NCBI GenBank assembly: GCA_900770945.1
Contig: CAAGME010000025.1
Location: forward strand, 1 to 30,668
Direction of reading: 5' to 3'
From: Clostridia bacterium
GTDB lineage: Bacteria; Bacillota; Clostridia; Christensenellales; Borkfalkiaceae
DNA: 30,668 nt
Shown: positions 1 to 7,377 of the stretch, one piece after another
Layout of the letters: every line of letters starts with the position of its first letter
How positions within the stretch are numbered: position 1 is the stretch's first letter
Translations under genes and position numbers: made by a program
The notes under the pieces: generated by a model
The model's input: only the letters and a program-made list of their open reading frames with translations
The model's database searches: none
What the model was told of the DNA's origin: nothing

Positions 1-112
1 AGCAGCAGCCTGAAAAATCATTGCGGTTGGCGGTCAATTCACCGTGCGAATAGCACTGCAAGTAATATGCCCTTTTAGGGCTACCACAAACTACGCGTTG
101 AACGCGTAGTTC
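1..112. repeat. Hairpin-bearing intergenic sequence at window edge
   Basis: No gene is supported here. Two clear stem-loops are visible: GCCC/GGGC at 69-81 and a near-perfect 11-bp hairpin AACTACGCGTT/AACGCGTAGTT at 89-111. The first bases are open in two plus frames (to stops at 76-78 and 51-53), so the extreme 3' end of a gene entering from the left cannot be excluded, but nothing recognisable is encoded. It is probably part of a dispersed intergenic element that continues into the hairpin array next to it. Confidence 0.4.
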
Positions 113-290
113 TGATTGCGCTTTGCGGCATATCGATTGCGCCGAGGTCGCAAATATCGATTTACATGTATATAATTTTCCTTGTCCACTGTCGCTCGCA
201 CTTTACGTGCGAATATCGATTGCCGATAGGCAAATATCGAGCCGCTATGCGGCATATCGATTGTGCCTTTGGCGCAAATATCGATTTACA
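113..290. repeat. Array of short hairpins separated by ATATCGA spacers (copy 1)
   Basis: The stretch is a string of 3- to 6-bp stem-loops, each flanked by an ATATCGA-type spacer. The order is CGCAC/GTGCG (about 195-212), GCC/GGC (222-231), GCCGC/GCGGC (241-253) and GTGCC/GGCGC (263-275), and it closes with AATATCGATTTACA. A partial, more diverged set lies at 113-167. About 70 bp (217-290) is nearly identical to 18613-18681 beside the tRNA-Leu gene, so this is a dispersed repeat. The overlapping ORFs on both strands are artefacts of the repeat. Confidence 0.8.
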
Positions 291-560
291 TATTGTCCCC
301 TCATCCACCGCCGACGCGACGGCGGTCCCCCTTCTCCACAAAGCTCGGCAAAGCCGAGCGGGCGAATGTTGGAACAGGGGTGGATAGCCGACGCGACGAC
401 GGTCCGCCCGACTCCTTCGTCACGCCAAAGGCGTGCCACCTTTCCCGATAGCGGGAAAGTCTACCCCACAAAGCCTGCCGATAAGCGGCATGCGGGGAAA
501 GGTTGGTATGGAGGCAGAGCCGAGCGGGGAAAGGTCGGTGAGAAGAAATACTCAACTTGT
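291..560. repeat. GC-rich composite hairpin repeat (MITE-like intergenic element)
   Basis: Several inverted repeats follow one another: ACCGCCG/CGGCGGT (306-326), GCTCGGC/GCCGAGC (343-359), CACGCC/GGCGTG (421-436) and TTTCCCG/CGGGAAA (439-458). The pattern CTCATCCACC...GGTCCCCCTTCTCC resembles the abundant palindromic intergenic repeats of gut Clostridia; that comparison is from memory. Two related half-units seem to be joined (300-370 and 375-470). No open frame here has a ribosome binding site or a recognisable product. Confidence 0.6.
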
Positions 561-590
561 CGGTTAATCGACTTATAGGCGGGTTTTTTA
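561..590 (+). terminator. Terminator-like sequence, shared core with two other sites
   Basis: The core TTAATCGACTTATAGGCGGG is followed by TTTTTTA. Near-identical cores occur at 4963 and 20684, the latter inside a full terminator. The left arm is degraded here, so the hairpin is weak. It lies just past the repeat block and abuts the stop codon of the ATPase gene on the other strand. Confidence 0.4.
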
Positions 591-1985
591 GAAAAATAAA
601 TCGTCAATCGTGACTAATTTTACGTTGTAGTTTTTTGTCTTGTCTTTCACCGCTTGCGTGAAGCCGCTTTTGGAAAAGAGATAGTAATACTTTTCGGTTG
701 TTTGTGTAAAAATCGCGCTTGCTTCTAAAAGGTCGTTGAACTCCGAAAGGTCGAACAGTTCGTTGCGGAATTTACATTCGCAAAAAATGCCTTTGTTGCC
801 GCTTGTGCCTATTACGTCTATATCGTCCTGCCGTTTCTTTTCGGGGTTGTTGCCCCACCATTTGCCGAAGTCGTCGGGGATAAAGGGGAGCGCGCCTTTT
901 TTTGCAAGGCGAACCATATATTCGCGGCAGATATCCTCGAATACAAGCCCCATATAGTCGGAGAGGTTAGCGGTTATCTCTAAAGCGGCTTTATCCTCGC
1001 CGAGCAAGGCTATCTTGTTTTCGTTTTGAAAAATGAAGCGATACCAGAACTTAAAGTAATTGTCTTTTATTACGTAAACGCCCTTTCTGGAAGAGTCCTT
1101 TTCGCCGTAAGGGACTTCCTTTTTCAAAATTCGCAGTTCCTTAAGCGTTTCGATATACTTTGAAACTTTGGTAGAATCTTCGTGGACTTTCGCAGCGACT
1201 TCGCCGAGCCGAGTTGCGCCGTCGGACACAGCAAGCAAAACGGAGTTGTAAAAAAGAGGTTCGCGCAGTTCCATTCTCAAAAGATTGAGCGGTTCTCTGA
1301 GCATTACGGAGACGGGCGAAAGTATTGAGGCTTCGATATTTTCTTTTATCGAGAGTTTGTCGGAAAAGCTCAAAAGATACAGCGGTATTCCGCCTAAAAT
1401 GCCGTAGGAAATTATTCTGTCCGTGTTTGACATTTTCGGGAAAAACTCTTTCGTGATAGAATAGTCGAAGGGCAAAAGTTCGTATTCGCTTGTCGCTCTG
1501 CCATGTAGCGGGGAAGAGTAGCCCATGACTTCGTTGACCATGAAAGACACGCTGCTGCCGCATAGAATGAGCAAAACGTTGGGCATGTTTTTCCATTTGC
1601 GGTCGATTATCGTTTGCAACGCGCTTTTTACGGACGGGTCTTCTTTGGCGATATAGGGAAATTCGTCGATTATGATAACGACTTTTTCGTTTTTTGCGTT
1701 ACGTTCGATAAGGTCGGTCAAAAATTCGAAAATCGGCTTCCATTCTTTGAATTCGGGAACAAACGAGCAAAAAAAGTATTCGCAAATTGCACGCGTTAAA
1801 TCGCTTATGTTCAGCGCGTTGTTTTTTTCCTGCCCCGTCATGAATATGCAACGGTGTAAAGACGAAAACTCCGTTAAAAGCGTGGATTTTCCTACCCGTC
1901 TGCGCCCGTACAGGTTGAGATATTCAAATTTTTTTGAATTGTAAAGTCTTTCTAAAATTTCAAGCTCTTTTTGTCTGCCTATCAT
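588..1985 (-). CDS. AAA+ ATPase with C-terminal DUF234 nuclease-like domain
   Basis: This 465-residue protein belongs to the prokaryotic ATPase group related to archaeal-type (MNS/STAND-like) NTPases fused to DUF234. The Walker A motif is GRRRVGKST at residues 27-35. Walker B is VVIIIDE at 102-108, and LILCGSSVSF serves as a sensor strand. A winged-helix region follows at about residues 240-310. The C-terminal domain contains DDIDVIG then FCECKF (about residues 390-415), which fits the D...ExK core of a PD-(D/E)XK fold. Members are poorly characterised; defence or DNA-associated roles have been proposed, and neither can be assigned here. The ATG is preceded by AAAGGCGG at good spacing. It is monocistronic on the minus strand with its own promoter and repeated operator-like sites, suggesting tight self-regulation. 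Family confidence is high and functional confidence low. Confidence 0.85.
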   Translation of the reverse strand: MIGRQKELEILERLYNSKKFEYLNLYGRRRVGKSTLLTEFSSLHRCIFMTGQEKNNALNISDLTRAICEYFFCSFVPEFKEWKPIFEFLTDLIERNAKNEKVVIIIDEFPYIAKEDPSVKSALQTIIDRKWKNMPNVLLILCGSSVSFMVNEVMGYSSPLHGRATSEYELLPFDYSITKEFFPKMSNTDRIISYGILGGIPLYLLSFSDKLSIKENIEASILSPVSVMLREPLNLLRMELREPLFYNSVLLAVSDGATRLGEVAAKVHEDSTKVSKYIETLKELRILKKEVPYGEKDSSRKGVYVIKDNYFKFWYRFIFQNENKIALLGEDKAALEITANLSDYMGLVFEDICREYMVRLAKKGALPFIPDDFGKWWGNNPEKKRQDDIDVIGTSGNKGIFCECKFRNELFDLSEFNDLLEASAIFTQTTEKYYYLFSKSGFTQAVKDKTKNYNVKLVTIDDLFF

Positions 1986-2010
1986 ATTTTCAACCGCCTT
2001 TGTCTGATAA

Positions 2011-2051
2011 TATACTTAAGATTATTATACTCGTAAGTATATTATATACAA
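2011..2051 (-). promoter_or_regulatory. Promoter of the DUF234 ATPase with overlapping palindromic operator
   Basis: On the minus strand a -35 TTGTAT (2046-2051) and a perfect -10 TATAAT (2024-2029) are 16 bp apart, about 40 bp before the start codon. The palindrome TATACTTAAGA...TCGTAAGTATA (2011-2021 and 2031-2041) spans the -10 box, so a bound repressor would block transcription. The binding protein is unknown; autoregulation is an inference. Confidence 0.6.
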
Positions 2052-2110
2052 AGTTTAACGGAAATGCAACAAAAAAGCTGCCGCAACGAAAATTTTTCAA
2101 AATAATATAA

Positions 2111-2136
2111 TCGTAAGTATAATAATCGTAAGTATA
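2111..2136. promoter_or_regulatory. Two tandem TCGTAAGTATA sites upstream of the ATPase
   Basis: The 11-mer TCGTAAGTATA occurs at 2111-2121 and 2126-2136, exactly 15 bp apart, and matches the operator half-site at 2031-2041. Together with the inverted copy at 2011 this gives four half-sites within 126 bp. They lie between the ABC operon terminator and the ATPase promoter. Confidence 0.55.
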
Positions 2137-2147
2137 ATGTTTGCAGC

Positions 2148-2181
2148 AAAAAAATATCGCGACGGGTGCCGCGATATTTTT
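2148..2181 (-). terminator. Bidirectional terminator after the ABC operon
   Basis: A 12-bp stem AAAAATATCGCG/CGCGATATTTTT with an 8-nt loop is followed by a T-run on either strand. It sits just after the stop of the ABC ATPase gene on the minus strand. Confidence 0.85.
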
Positions 2182-2196
2182 CTGAAGAAACTATTT

Positions 2197-2937
2197 TCAG
2201 CTTTTGAAAAACCTTGATAAAAATTCTTTGGTGCGGGGGCTTTTCGGGGAGGTGAATATCTCGCTCGGGGAGCCTTGCTCTTCTATAACGCCGCCGTCCA
2301 TAAAGATTACTTTGTTGGAAACGTCGCGGGCGAAAGCCATTTCGTGAGTGACGATTATCATCGTTATGCCGCTTTCGGCAAGCGACTTCATAACGGCTAA
2401 AACTTCGTCTACCATTTCGGGATCAAGCGCGGAAGTCGGTTCGTCAAAGAGTATTACTTCGGGGTTCATGCATAAAGCCCTTGCGATTGCGACCCTTTGT
2501 TTTTGCCCGCCGGAGAGCTGTTTGGGGCGGGCGTTGACATACGCCGACATGCCGACTTTGCTTAAATTTTCGAGCGCGATTTTCTCTGCTTCGTCGTCGC
2601 TCCGTTTAAGCACGATTTTCTGCCCCGCGGTGCAGTTTTTAAGCACCGTCATATTGTCGAAGAGGTTAAAGGACTGAAAAACCATTCCTACGCGCGCGCG
2701 GTAATCGGTGAGCTTCAATTCCTTATCGTCGACGGCTTTGCCGTGGAACAGAATTTCGCCGCCGCTCGGAACTTCGAGGAAGTTTACGCACCGTAAAAGC
2801 GTGGACTTGCCGGAGCCGGACGGACCGATTATCGAAATAACGTCGCCCTTTTCGACGGAAAAACTTATGTCTTTTAAAACCGAATTTTCGCCGAAAGCCT
2901 TTTTTAAACGGTTAATTTCAATTATTTTTTCAGCCAT
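2197..2937 (-). CDS. Polar amino acid ABC transporter ATP-binding protein (probable lysine importer)
   Basis: This 246-residue ATPase is of the GlnQ/HisP family, which energises uptake of polar amino acids at the inner face of the membrane. Walker A is GPSGSGKST (residues 38-46). Further on come the signature LSGGQKQR, Walker B VILFDEPTSALDPE and the H-loop VTHE, all intact and at the usual length. Its ATG overlaps the permease stop codon by one base (TAATG), and GGGAGG lies just upstream, so the two are translationally coupled. It is the last gene of a three-gene operon under a lysine riboswitch, which points to lysine as substrate; the protein itself does not reveal specificity. Confidence 0.95.
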   Translation of the reverse strand: MAEKIIEINRLKKAFGENSVLKDISFSVEKGDVISIIGPSGSGKSTLLRCVNFLEVPSGGEILFHGKAVDDKELKLTDYRARVGMVFQSFNLFDNMTVLKNCTAGQKIVLKRSDDEAEKIALENLSKVGMSAYVNARPKQLSGGQKQRVAIARALCMNPEVILFDEPTSALDPEMVDEVLAVMKSLAESGITMIIVTHEMAFARDVSNKVIFMDGGVIEEQGSPSEIFTSPKSPRTKEFLSRFFKS

Positions 2938-3713
2938 TAGTCTTTACCTCCCGCTTTTGCTTGTTCGCGCGCGTAAGAGTCCGCGTCCATGTTCTGCGAG
3001 CCGAGAACGACGTAGTTCTTTTTGCCGTCCATCTTTTTTTCGATAAGCCTTAAAATCCTCGTAATAGTGAAAGTCAATACAAAGTATATCGCCGCAATTA
3101 AGAGATATGTCGCAAACGTCTGGAATGTTCGCGCTTCGATATCGGTCGCTACAAAATACAACTCTACAAACCCTATAACGTTTAAAACCGAAGTATCTTT
3201 TATGTTTATGACGAATTCGTTTGCAACGGACGGCAAAATGTTCCTTAATGCTTGCGGCAGAACGACGTGTACCATTGTCTGAAAATGCGTCATGCCGACG
3301 GCTTCTGCGCCTTCGAACTGACCTTTATCGATAGAGATAATGCCGCCGCGGACGATTTCCGCCATATACGCGCCCGTGTTTATGGAAACGATAAAGAGTG
3401 CGGAAAAAGTTTTGTCTAACGTTTGTCCGTTGTTCAAGAGGGCGAAACCCCAGAATATAACCATTGCCTGAACCATCATCGGCGTGCCGCGGAAAACTTC
3501 GATATAAACGTTGAGTATAACGTCGCCGATTTTCTTTAAGACCCTTAAAAATTTGTTCTTAGGGGTGGGCATCGTGCGGTATATTCCTATCAATAAGCCT
3601 ATCAATAAGCCGATTATCGTGCCGATTAGCGCAGCTAAGAGGGTAAACCCCACGCCGCCTAAAATATCGAGATAATATGTCGATAGTATTTCGCCTATTT
3701 TTGCAAAAATCAT
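2937..3713 (-). CDS. Polar amino acid ABC transporter permease (HisM/GlnP type)
   Basis: This 258-residue membrane protein has a glycine-rich first transmembrane helix and several later helices. The EAA loop is visible around GQFEGAEAVGMTHFQTMVHV, followed by VLPQALRNILPSVANEFV, the segment that contacts the ATPase. The C-terminal tail is hydrophilic. The ATG has AAAGGAC upstream and the gene starts 22 bp after the binding-protein gene. A single permease with this ATPase class normally works as a homodimer. The riboswitch-led operon suggests lysine import. Confidence 0.93.
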   Translation of the reverse strand: MIFAKIGEILSTYYLDILGGVGFTLLAALIGTIIGLLIGLLIGIYRTMPTPKNKFLRVLKKIGDVILNVYIEVFRGTPMMVQAMVIFWGFALLNNGQTLDKTFSALFIVSINTGAYMAEIVRGGIISIDKGQFEGAEAVGMTHFQTMVHVVLPQALRNILPSVANEFVINIKDTSVLNVIGFVELYFVATDIEARTFQTFATYLLIAAIYFVLTFTITRILRLIEKKMDGKKNYVVLGSQNMDADSYAREQAKAGGKD

Positions 3714-3735
3714 TTTTTTGTCCTTTTATCGTTTA

Positions 3736-4578
3736 TTATTTAACGGCATATTCCGTAGCCTGGGTCATCATTTCGAGGCGGGTTGCCGTATCGATTTTGG
3801 CGAGAGCTTCGTTTAAAGCGGTTCTTAATTCGCTGCCCTTTTTAAGCCCGATTGCAATCTGGACTTCTTCCTTTGAAGCAGTGAAGCCCGTTTTGTTGTT
3901 TTCGAGGTGAATATACGTCAAGTCCTTATTTGCAGCGCAATCGGCGATTGCACCCGGTTCTTCCGCGACGTAGCCGTCAATCGCCTTGGAGTTGAGCGCG
4001 TTTATCATTGCCGGGAAGGTGGCAAGCGGGGTCTGGCGGATAATGTTGTATTTTTCGGCTTGATCCTTTAAAGCGGTGTCGTGGAAGGTGCCTTTCTGAG
4101 CGACGATTTTTGCGCCGTTGAAGTCGTTCAACGAGGTTGCTTGCGCAAAATTGCCGTCTTTTCTGACGACTATAACGAGTTGACTTTCATAATACGCGTC
4201 CGAAAAATCCACGGCTTCGAGGCGTTCTGCGGTGGGGGACATGCCTGCGATGATGAAGTCGAGACTGCCTGCCTGAACAGCCGGGATAAGGGCTTCGAAT
4301 TTGTACTTGACGATAACGAGTTCTTTACCGAGCGATTCGGCAATCTTTTTTGCGATCATAACGTCGTAGCCGTTAGCATAGCCGTTTGCATTGGAAATTT
4401 TAACCGCGCCGTTCGCGTCGGTTGTTTGCGTGTAGTTAAAAGGCGCGTACCCGCATTCCATGCCGACGTAAATTTTGTTCGGGTCCTTTTTCGTGGAGCA
4501 ACCCGCGAAGGAAAAGACGGAAAGCGTCAGCATACAAGCCAAAACAAGCATTGTTACAATGTGCAAGAATTTTTTCAT
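3736..4578 (-). CDS. Amino acid-binding lipoprotein of the ABC importer (SBP family 3)
   Basis: This 280-residue precursor has a lipoprotein signal peptide ending in SFAGC, with lipidated Cys27, which anchors the mature protein outside the membrane. The mature part begins with IYVGMECGYAPFNY and shows the family 3 features: NGYANGYDVMIAKKIAESLG and DFIIAGMSPTAERLEAVDFS. The second lobe carries GAKIVAQKGTFHD and YVAEEPGAI. AGGAGA precedes the ATG. It is first in the operon, as is usual for the most abundant component. The transcript leader is a lysine riboswitch, so lysine is the best substrate guess; arginine/ornithine or related cationic amino acids are the alternatives. Confidence 0.94.
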   Translation of the reverse strand: MKKFLHIVTMLVLACMLTLSVFSFAGCSTKKDPNKIYVGMECGYAPFNYTQTTDANGAVKISNANGYANGYDVMIAKKIAESLGKELVIVKYKFEALIPAVQAGSLDFIIAGMSPTAERLEAVDFSDAYYESQLVIVVRKDGNFAQATSLNDFNGAKIVAQKGTFHDTALKDQAEKYNIIRQTPLATFPAMINALNSKAIDGYVAEEPGAIADCAANKDLTYIHLENNKTGFTASKEEVQIAIGLKKGSELRTALNEALAKIDTATRLEMMTQATEYAVK

Positions 4579-4605
4579 TTTTTGTATCTCCTGATAAAAA
4601 TTTGT

Positions 4606-4638
4606 CGAAAAAAACCGTATAACGCAAAGGTTATACGG
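4606..4638 (-). terminator. Attenuator terminator of the lysine riboswitch
   Basis: On the minus strand the stem CCGTATAAC/GTTATACGG (4615-4638) is followed by TTTTTTT. It lies between the aptamer and the first gene of the lysine importer, the usual place of a transcription-termination expression platform. Confidence 0.85.
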
Positions 4639-4663
4639 AATGCATGCATAATAATCATAAAAA

Positions 4664-4846
4664 ATTACACAATAGCGCCCCGCAAAGTAGCCTTTGCGAC
4701 AGTCTGCAAGGTGTTCCCTTGCAACCCAACGGAAGATTTTACGGAAAAAACCAAACCGTTTCGGCGGTGAATCCTTTCGTTTGCCGTCGATATTCCGATA
4801 AACGACAAATTACTTTTAGGCACCGCGCCTCTATCATTACCGCTAT
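4664..4846 (-). promoter_or_regulatory. Lysine riboswitch (L box)
   Basis: Read on the minus strand, the leader contains the L-box consensus blocks in order: GATAGAGGCGC near 4825-4835, then AAAAGTAA, then GAAAGGATTCACCGCCGAAA (about 4757-4776), a hairpin TTGCAAGG/CCTTGCA, GACTGTCGC, and the closing GGGCGCTATT (4671-4680), which pairs back to the start. A perfect promoter lies directly upstream and an intrinsic terminator directly downstream. In known L boxes lysine binding promotes termination, so the importer should be expressed when lysine is scarce. Confidence 0.92.
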
Positions 4847-4875
4847 ATCGTACCATACAAAAAAAATCGTGTCAA
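4847..4875 (-). promoter_or_regulatory. Promoter of the lysine riboswitch-importer operon
   Basis: On the minus strand TTGACA (4870-4875) is separated by 17 bp from TACGAT (4847-4852), placing the transcript start at the beginning of the aptamer. Confidence 0.75.
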
Positions 4876-4957
4876 CTTTTATTTGCCCGCTTTTAGAAAA
4901 TTTTTATCGAAAATTTTTATGCTTTTATGGTTTGCTTTTTTTTAAGCGCGTAAAAAC

Positions 4958-4990
4958 AGCCGATAATCGACTTATAGGCGGGGATTTAAA
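4958..4990 (+). terminator. Second copy of the TAATCGACTTATAGGCGGG terminator-like core
   Basis: GCCGATAA and TTATAGGC can pair with one mismatch, and the copy is followed by GGGGATTTAAAAAAA. No plus-strand gene ends just upstream, so it may be an orphan repeat. The rest of the 4876-5054 stretch is AT-rich and holds nothing recognisable. Confidence 0.35.
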
Positions 4991-5054
4991 AAAAGCGATA
5001 TGTTTTTGCAGCCGATGAGACGAAAAAAATATAGAATAATTTTTCAAAAAGCTA

Positions 5055-5083
5055 TTGACAAACGGAAGAAAATGTCGTAATAT
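5055..5083 (+). promoter_or_regulatory. Promoter of the two-component operon
   Basis: TTGACA (5055-5060) and TAATAT (5078-5083) are 17 bp apart. The leader downstream contains a small hairpin CGGC/GCCG around 5119-5132. Confidence 0.7.
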
Positions 5084-5160
5084 CTTAAATATAGAACGTT
5101 CGGCAATAAAAGAACGCTCGGCGGTTTTGCCGAAAAGAAAAATTAAACGCGGTGAAAGAT

Positions 5161-5940
5161 ATGGCGGAAGAAAAGAAAAAATTAACCGAAAGCTTAGAAG
5201 AAAGTAGCGGCGCGAAGGAAAGGTTTAGCGTGAGTGTACTCGAAGACGACGAAAGGGAACAAAAAAAGCTAAAAGAGTATCTTGAAAAGTTCGGAAGCGA
5301 AAACGACGTCGTTTTTTGCGTTAAAATTTTTTCGAGCGTTAAGGAGTTCGAAGCGGGCTATGAAAAAAGCGACCTTGTTCTTGTCGATATAGAGCTTCCG
5401 GACGGCAACGGATTCAAGGTTTCGGAGTCGCTAAGAAGAAAGGACGAGTCCGTCATGATAATTTTCGTAACTAATATGGCGCAGTACGCCGTTAAAGGGT
5501 ACGAAGTGGAAGCGTTTGATTTTATCGTAAAGCCGATAAGTTATTACGGGTTTTCCGTAAAGACGGAAAGGGCTATGGTCAAGCTCAGAGCGACTAAAAA
5601 GGAAAAAGATAAGACTATAGTTTTGAAAACGGTCAATTCCGTCATTACGCTTGCGGTTTCGGATATACTTTACGTCGAAGTCATAGGTCATTCGCTCGTG
5701 TATCACACCGTAAACGGCGACTTTGACGTGTACGGCACGATGCAAAAAGCGGCGGGGGACCTCGGCGAAGCGCAGTTCGAGTTTTGCAACCGTTGCTATC
5801 TTGTCAACCTTGCGCACGTCGAAAGCGTAAAGGGATACGAATGCAGATTGAAGAACGTTTCCTTGCAGATGTCAAGGCTGAAAAAGAAGTTTTTTATGGA
5901 AAAACTCAACAATTATTACGCTTTCGGCGATAAGAACTGA
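5161..5940 (+). CDS. LytTR-family response regulator (AgrA/ComE-like)
   Basis: This is a DNA-binding response regulator of about 259 residues. A charged leader is followed by a receiver domain (about residues 20-135), with acidic pair EDDE, phospho-acceptor Asp76 in LVDIELPDGNG, FVTN and KPIS. A LytTR domain follows (about 150-250: ILYVEVIGHSLVYHT, CNRCYLVNLAHVESV). LytTR regulators usually bind pairs of 9-bp direct repeats at promoters of virulence, bacteriocin or competence genes. The ATG at 5161 is preferred because GGTGAAAG sits just upstream; a GTG at 5152 would add three residues. The kinase gene starts 2 bp after the stop, so the two form one operon. Targets are unknown; the surface operon downstream is the obvious candidate. 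Confidence 0.92.
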   Translation: MAEEKKKLTESLEESSGAKERFSVSVLEDDEREQKKLKEYLEKFGSENDVVFCVKIFSSVKEFEAGYEKSDLVLVDIELPDGNGFKVSESLRRKDESVMIIFVTNMAQYAVKGYEVEAFDFIVKPISYYGFSVKTERAMVKLRATKKEKDKTIVLKTVNSVITLAVSDILYVEVIGHSLVYHTVNGDFDVYGTMQKAAGDLGEAQFEFCNRCYLVNLAHVESVKGYECRLKNVSLQMSRLKKKFFMEKLNNYYAFGDKN

Positions 5941-5942
5941 AA

Positions 5943-7286
5943 ATGACAAACCTTTCGTTTTACAAAATAGTATTTGTTTTTGAAATTTATATTTGTGAGC
6001 TTGTTTTCGGCGCGTCTATGCGAAAACGTCCGTTCTTTTGGCTTCGGCTAATCGGCGGATTGGCACTAAACGTCGGGTTTGCATTGCTCATAGGGCTACT
6101 GCCGCTCGGCTCGCTGTTCGCTTCCACGCTTACGTTCCCCGTAATCTTTGCTTTTTCGCTGCTCGTTTTGTATTTTTCGTTCGACCGCTCTCTTTCTACG
6201 GTAACTTTCGTTGCGTTTGCGGCGTACACCGTTCAGCACTTTTCGTACGAACTTTCAAGCTTTGTAATGTCCGCAATCGCGTGGGACCGTCCGCCCATAT
6301 ACGGCGTGTACGACAGTTCGGCGTTTTCGTTCGCTTCGATTTCGGTGCATGAATTTTTTAATATGTGGATTTACTTTTTCTGCTTTGTCGCGTCGAACAT
6401 TTTGTTTTACTATCTCTTCGGAAAAAAGATTGAAAAAAGCAAGGATTTTGAAGTCAAAGCCAACGCAACGCTTATTCTTGTAGGCGCGGGGCTGTTTATA
6501 GACGTGCTTTTCAACTCGGTAGTCGTTGCTTTCGGCGAGGACAAGGGGGTTGTTGTCGGGCTTGTGAACAACCTGTACAACTGTTTTTGTTGCGTGCTTT
6601 TGTTGTACGCGCTCTTCACCATGATAGACTCCCGCCGCGTAAAAAAGGAAAACGAAACGCTGCAAACGCTCTGGAAGCGCGCGGGCGAACAGTACAACCT
6701 TTCAAAAGAGAACATCGAACTCATTAACATGAAGTGCCACGACTTAAAGCATCAGATTCGTTCGCTCGATTCGCATATGAGCGTGTCTAAGCAGGCGATA
6801 AGCGAAATCGAAGAGTCGATAGGCTTTTACGATTCGTTTGTAAAAACGGATAACGAGGCTTTGAACGTGATACTTACCGAAAAAAGCATTCGTTGCCACA
6901 AGAACGGCATAACGCTTTCGGTTATTGCGGACGGCACTTCCGTGTCATTTATGAACGAAGTGGACGTGTACTCTCTCTTCGGCAATGCCTTTGACAATGC
7001 AATCGAGGCGTGCCTAAAAATCCCCGACGGCGAAAAAAGGGTAATCTCGCTTTCCGTCAAAAAGAAGGGCAGTATGCTGTCCGTCGTGGTGTCGAACAGC
7101 TTTGACGGGTCGGTCAGGTTCGGTGCGGACGGCTTGCCCGTGACGAGTAAAGCCGACGTTAATTCGCACGGGTACGGCACGAAGAGTATTCGCTCGGTCG
7201 TAACGAAGTATGAAGGTCAACTGTCTATGAAGGTCATAGGCAAAATGTTTTATTTAAACATTCTCTTCCCTATTGAGAAAAAGTAA
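5943..7286 (+). CDS. AgrC-like sensor histidine kinase (GHKL ATPase)
   Basis: This 447-residue kinase has an N-terminal hydrophobic half (about residues 1-225, six or seven membrane segments) typical of peptide-sensing HPK10 kinases. A helical linker follows, and then the phospho-acceptor motif MKCHDLKHQI with His266. The ATP-binding domain shows the N box NAFDNAIEACL (about residue 347) and the G box HGYGTKSIRSV (about 409). The F/G2 regions are short, as in AgrC and ComD. It is the cognate partner of the LytTR regulator immediately upstream. No agrB/agrD or ComC-like exporter gene is present nearby, so the ligand is unknown. An intrinsic terminator follows. Confidence 0.9.
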   Translation: MTNLSFYKIVFVFEIYICELVFGASMRKRPFFWLRLIGGLALNVGFALLIGLLPLGSLFASTLTFPVIFAFSLLVLYFSFDRSLSTVTFVAFAAYTVQHFSYELSSFVMSAIAWDRPPIYGVYDSSAFSFASISVHEFFNMWIYFFCFVASNILFYYLFGKKIEKSKDFEVKANATLILVGAGLFIDVLFNSVVVAFGEDKGVVVGLVNNLYNCFCCVLLLYALFTMIDSRRVKKENETLQTLWKRAGEQYNLSKENIELINMKCHDLKHQIRSLDSHMSVSKQAISEIEESIGFYDSFVKTDNEALNVILTEKSIRCHKNGITLSVIADGTSVSFMNEVDVYSLFGNAFDNAIEACLKIPDGEKRVISLSVKKKGSMLSVVVSNSFDGSVRFGADGLPVTSKADVNSHGYGTKSIRSVVTKYEGQLSMKVIGKMFYLNILFPIEKK

Positions 7287-7336
7287 AACGGCGAAACGCA
7301 GCCGAAAAACAAGTTTAATATGAATTTTATAAAAGA

Positions 7337-7366
7337 AAAGAGCGGTTTTTGCTTGCTCTTTTTTTT
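7337..7366 (+). terminator. Terminator of the two-component operon
   Basis: The stem AAGAGC/GCTCTT is followed by a run of eight T, about 50 bp after the kinase stop codon. Confidence 0.8.
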
Positions 7367-7377
7367 GCGCTTATGTT

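Noticed and set aside
1..78. 3' end of a gene entering from the left
   Set aside because: Two short open frames exist but neither encodes a recognisable C-terminus; evidence is too thin to annotate.
123..578. Several overlapping ORFs of 62-151 codons on both strands
   Set aside because: They translate the hairpin repeats, have no ribosome binding sites and give arginine/proline-rich products typical of palindromic DNA.
4081..4770. 229-codon plus-strand ORF
   Set aside because: It is antisense to the binding lipoprotein gene and its riboswitch, which have much stronger support.
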